Shown here: one piece after another, positions 4,148 through 6,738 of the stretch
How positions within the stretch are numbered: the stretch's first letter is position 1
Layout: every line of letters begins with the position of its first letter
Assembly: GCA_937863625.1 (NCBI GenBank)
Contig: CALMGO010000237.1
Span: 1 to 6,738, forward strand
Length of the DNA: 6,738 nucleotides
DNA from: an uncultured bacterium
GTDB lineage: Bacteria; Planctomycetota; DG-23; SLPQ01
Direction: 5' to 3'
Notes under the pieces: generated by a model
What the model saw: the letters and a program-made list of their open reading frames with translations, nothing else
Database searches by the model: none
What the model was told of the DNA's origin: nothing
Program-made: the position numbers and the translations under genes

Positions 4148-6738
4148 CTACTGGCCCGGTGCGGTCAGAAGCGCGCGGAGCGCCCGGTAATTCGTCTTGC
4201 CCGTCCCGAGAACCGGTATCTCGTCGAGTTTGACCACGCGGCTTATCTGGTATAGCGGCGAGAGCCCCGCTGCACGTATTCCTTTATTCACCGTTTCCCT
4301 GTCAGTGTCCTTCGTAGTGAAGAGAACCAACTCCGGCCTGTCCTCGTCCGGAGTCGCTTCAACGGCAATGACCGGCCCCTTGTCATCCTCGGATGCAAAA
4401 TGGGGATCGAGCACCGCCTCGATGGCAGGCAGTGATATCATCTCGCCGCCGATCTTTACAAAACGCTTTAGCCTGCCGCGAAAGGTGAGCACACCTTCAT
4501 CGTCCTCACTCACGATATCGCCTGTGCGGTACCACGATTTGCCTTCAAACTCCACAAAGGGCGAATCCCCCTCGAAATTCAAGTATCCTTCGAAAATGCT
4601 CGGCCCACGGACAAGAAGCACTCCTTCGCGGCCCGTATCCACCGGGCGGCCGGTCTCACTGCCTATAATCGCGTACTCGAGTGAATTGACCACCTTGCCT
4701 ATCGTATAGGGTCTCGGGCGGTGGTAGTCGTTTACCGACACAACCGGCGAACACTCTGTCACTCCGTATCCCTCGACGAGCACCATATCAGGATAGTTCT
4801 TTGCATAGGCCTCGTACACGGACTCCGGGCACTTTTCGGCACCGGTCACCGCGAGTCTAAGCGATGACAACTGCCCCTCTCGCGCCGATCTTATAATGCC
4901 CTTGAGAAACGTAGGCGTTCCAAATACCATCGTGGTCTTATACTCCTCGATGAGCCGTGCGAGGGCGGCGCCTTCGGTCGGGTTGGGGTGGTAGGCCGTG
5001 GGTATCCCGGCCGCCAGCGGCAGCATCATATTGCACGTTATGCCGAACGAGTGAAACGGCGGGAAAAGCCCCATAATCCTGTCACCCGGGAGAAACTCAA
5101 GCGCCGCCAGTCCGTCGCAGACATTCGCGAGGATATTCTTATGCGACAACGGCACGGCCTTCGGCAGACTCTCCGAGCCGCTCGTGAAAAGGACAACCGC
5201 GGTATCGGCCACCCTGGCGCGTCTTAAGGCGCGCCATGAGAGCCTCGACTTTACCCATGCGCAGAGCTTAGTCCAAGTACCCAGCCGCCCGGCGATATCT
5301 TCAAGATAAAGAAACCTGCCCTCGATAGAGGCGAGGCTTCCCGTCTGCTGCTCTATTCTTCTCGCCACGGTCTTTGAGGTAATGACAGCGTTGACACCCA
5401 GCACGCCAAGCGAATGCTCGATATTTCGCTGGCCTACGGTCCAGTTGACCATGACGGGGATTTTCCCTGCAAAGACGGCTGCGAGGTAAACGACATTTAC
5501 CGCCACGGAAGCCGGGAGCATGATCCCGGCGTATTTGCCGTCGATTCGCTCCAGTTCGGACTTGAGGGCAAATATGCTCGTGATGATGTCCCTGTACGTC
5601 CTCTCGCCGCTTGTCTGGTCGGCGATAATCACCTTGCCTGGCGTCGCCGCGGCCTGCGTCAGGAAGGCCTCGGCGATATTGTCCCCGGCGACCGGCGTCA
5701 GGGGGCGCGCTTCAAACCAGCGGGCGCTCGCGCGTTTGACTTCTACCGGGGCGACCGAGACGGACTGCCCCGTCGCCGCGTCCATTATGTCCGCTACAGT
5801 ATTGAGGCCCTGCGCGTCTACAGCGGGGAACCCGAACTGCTGCTCGACCCAGAGCGCCAAGTCCACCCGCGCAAGGCTGTCGAGTCCGAGTTCGCGACCG
5901 AGGTGGGCGGCATCCTTAATCTGCGAAATGCCTGTCATCTCCCTCAACCTCGCGACGACGGCCTCTCGCACGGATTTAGGCACCGCTATCGCGTCTCCTG
6001 CAGCGCGTCCGGTGAGCGGCTCGGGCACTTCTCTTGCGCCGCCACTCTCCCATATCGTGTAGGGTACGTAGGTATTGTGCAGGGCGTCCTTATTGTAAAA
6101 TGTCTCCAGATATCGGTTAAGCGCTTCGCGCCCCTCACCGCGAGGAAGGTCGTCAGGTTCGAAGAGTTCCACCGTCACCTCTCGACGCGGCGCAAAGAAT
6201 ATCCCGCTCAGAAGGAGAGACCGCATCGCGGTCTTGAGGGCCTTTGCAACCGCCGGTTGCGAACCGCCCGCCCAGCTCAAGACCGACCCCCACACGCCGC
6301 GCGTCCGGATAAGCACGATCCGCACGTCCGGCGCCGCCTCGAGTATCTTTTCTACAGCGGAATTGCCACCGAGGTCCTCAAGATACTTCCGGTATATTCG
6401 CCCCGACGGGTACAAGAGCCAGTTTTCGTTTTTCTTAAGCCCGTCGATCGTTGCGTCGAGCACCGCATCCACTTCCCCGCGGCTTTCGCTTCCGTATTTC
6501 GCGACATCGGGAATCGTCTGCACCCCGAAATGATGCGCCAGGTTTCTGATGATCGGCCTGTTTACCTGGTCACGGTCCGCGATGAATTTAGGTCGGAAAG
6601 TAGTTATAAGATTCGACAGGATGATAAAGGGGTCTATGAGCCCCGGATGGTTCGGCAGAAAGAGTACCCCTTTTGTGCCGCGCGCGGCAATTTCCTCCAG
6701 CCCAGACACTCTGACGCGATATCTAAGCGCCAGAATCG
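4148..6738 (-). CDS. Fused PlsC acyltransferase - acyl carrier protein - Aas-type acyl-ACP synthetase, 5'-truncated
   Basis: Likely a lipid-recycling or lipid-synthesis enzyme: the C-terminal part activates a fatty acid with ATP and loads a carrier protein, and the N-terminal part transfers the acyl group to a (lyso)phospholipid. Numbering from GTG 6709: the PlsC-like acyltransferase (to about 205) has the HX4D motif H21-D26 and YPSGR at 100-104; the carrier domain (about 245-315) has GLDSL with Ser278 as phosphopantetheine site; the AMP-binding domain (about 340-853) has TSGSESLPK (509-517), FHSFG (552-556), YGVTE (648-652), YRTGD (727-731) and GTGK with catalytic Lys838. The synthetase half resembles E. 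coli Aas, which is 719 residues and has no carrier domain. GTG 6709 is not the start: the frame stays open to the edge and the preceding LRYRVRV is family-like. An N-terminal transporter domain, known in some relatives, cannot be excluded. It is convergent with the jelly-roll gene, 36 bases apart. Confidence 0.88.
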   Translation of the reverse strand, partial: ILALRYRVRVSGLEEIAARGTKGVLFLPNHPGLIDPFIILSNLITTFRPKFIADRDQVNRPIIRNLAHHFGVQTIPDVAKYGSESRGEVDAVLDATIDGLKKNENWLLYPSGRIYRKYLEDLGGNSAVEKILEAAPDVRIVLIRTRGVWGSVLSWAGGSQPAVAKALKTAMRSLLLSGIFFAPRREVTVELFEPDDLPRGEGREALNRYLETFYNKDALHNTYVPYTIWESGGAREVPEPLTGRAAGDAIAVPKSVREAVVARLREMTGISQIKDAAHLGRELGLDSLARVDLALWVEQQFGFPAVDAQGLNTVADIMDAATGQSVSVAPVEVKRASARWFEARPLTPVAGDNIAEAFLTQAAATPGKVIIADQTSGERTYRDIITSIFALKSELERIDGKYAGIMLPASVAVNVVYLAAVFAGKIPVMVNWTVGQRNIEHSLGVLGVNAVITSKTVARRIEQQTGSLASIEGRFLYLEDIAGRLGTWTKLCAWVKSRLSWRALRRARVADTAVVLFTSGSESLPKAVPLSHKNILANVCDGLAALEFLPGDRIMGLFPPFHSFGITCNMMLPLAAGIPTAYHPNPTEGAALARLIEEYKTTMVFGTPTFLKGIIRSAREGQLSSLRLAVTGAEKCPESVYEAYAKNYPDMVLVEGYGVTECSPVVSVNDYHRPRPYTIGKVVNSLEYAIIGSETGRPVDTGREGVLLVRGPSIFEGYLNFEGDSPFVEFEGKSWYRTGDIVSEDDEGVLTFRGRLKRFVKIGGEMISLPAIEAVLDPHFASEDDKGPVIAVEATPDEDRPELVLFTTKDTDRETVNKGIRAAGLSPLYQISRVVKLDEIPVLGTGKTNYRALRALLTAPGQ

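Noticed and set aside
4112..4165. Possible bidirectional terminator in the 36-base gap between convergent genes
   Set aside because: Only weak pairings exist (TGAAG/CTTCA with a 9-base loop; ACCGC/GCGGT at 4142-4165 with a long loop), without T-runs. Not enough to call.
6707..6709. GTG 6709 as the start of the fused lipid enzyme
   Set aside because: The frame stays open to base 6736 and the extra residues (LRYRVRV) look like the normal lead-in to the PlsC domain. The gene is cut by the window edge.

Overview
The window holds three protein-coding genes, two of them cut by the window edges, and no RNA genes, CRISPR arrays or intact mobile elements. The DNA is GC-rich. Large arrays of carboxypeptidase-regulatory-like beta-sandwich modules, a secreted jelly-roll protein and a fused acyltransferase/acyl-ACP synthetase together suggest an uncultured Gram-negative-type bacterium, perhaps of the PVC group (Planctomycetota, Lentisphaerota, Verrucomicrobiota) or a related candidate phylum. 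The taxonomic guess is an inference from gene style only and is weak.

Left part (3-2699, + strand): the C-terminal ~900 residues of a large modular extracellular-type protein. It consists of about nine carboxypeptidase-D regulatory-like (Ig/transthyretin-like) modules. A segment of about 280 residues occurs twice (3-833 and 1833-2681), so the gene grew by internal duplication. The N-terminus lies outside the window.

Middle (2700-3001, 302 bases without an intact gene): a strong GC-rich hairpin (2716-2746) acts as a probable terminator. It is followed by a short remnant of a jelly-roll gene (2766-2834) that resembles the C-terminus of the next gene, then an inverted repeat (2859-2886), a sigma70-like promoter (2936-2964) and a Shine-Dalgarno site (2990-2996).

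Gene 2 (3002-4111, + strand): a 369-residue secreted protein with a signal peptide and two carbohydrate-binding-like jelly-roll domains. Its true start is ATG 3002, not an upstream TTG inside the promoter.

Right part (4148-6738, - strand, convergent): most of a fused lipid enzyme in the order PlsC-type acyltransferase, acyl carrier protein domain, Aas-type AMP-binding acyl-ACP synthetase. Its N-terminus runs off the right edge. It could activate a fatty acid, load it onto its own carrier domain and pass it to a (lyso)phospholipid. The built-in carrier domain is the most interesting point in the window.

The two + strand genes plausibly both act outside the cytoplasm (modular stalk and binding protein). 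The convergent lipid gene looks functionally separate.
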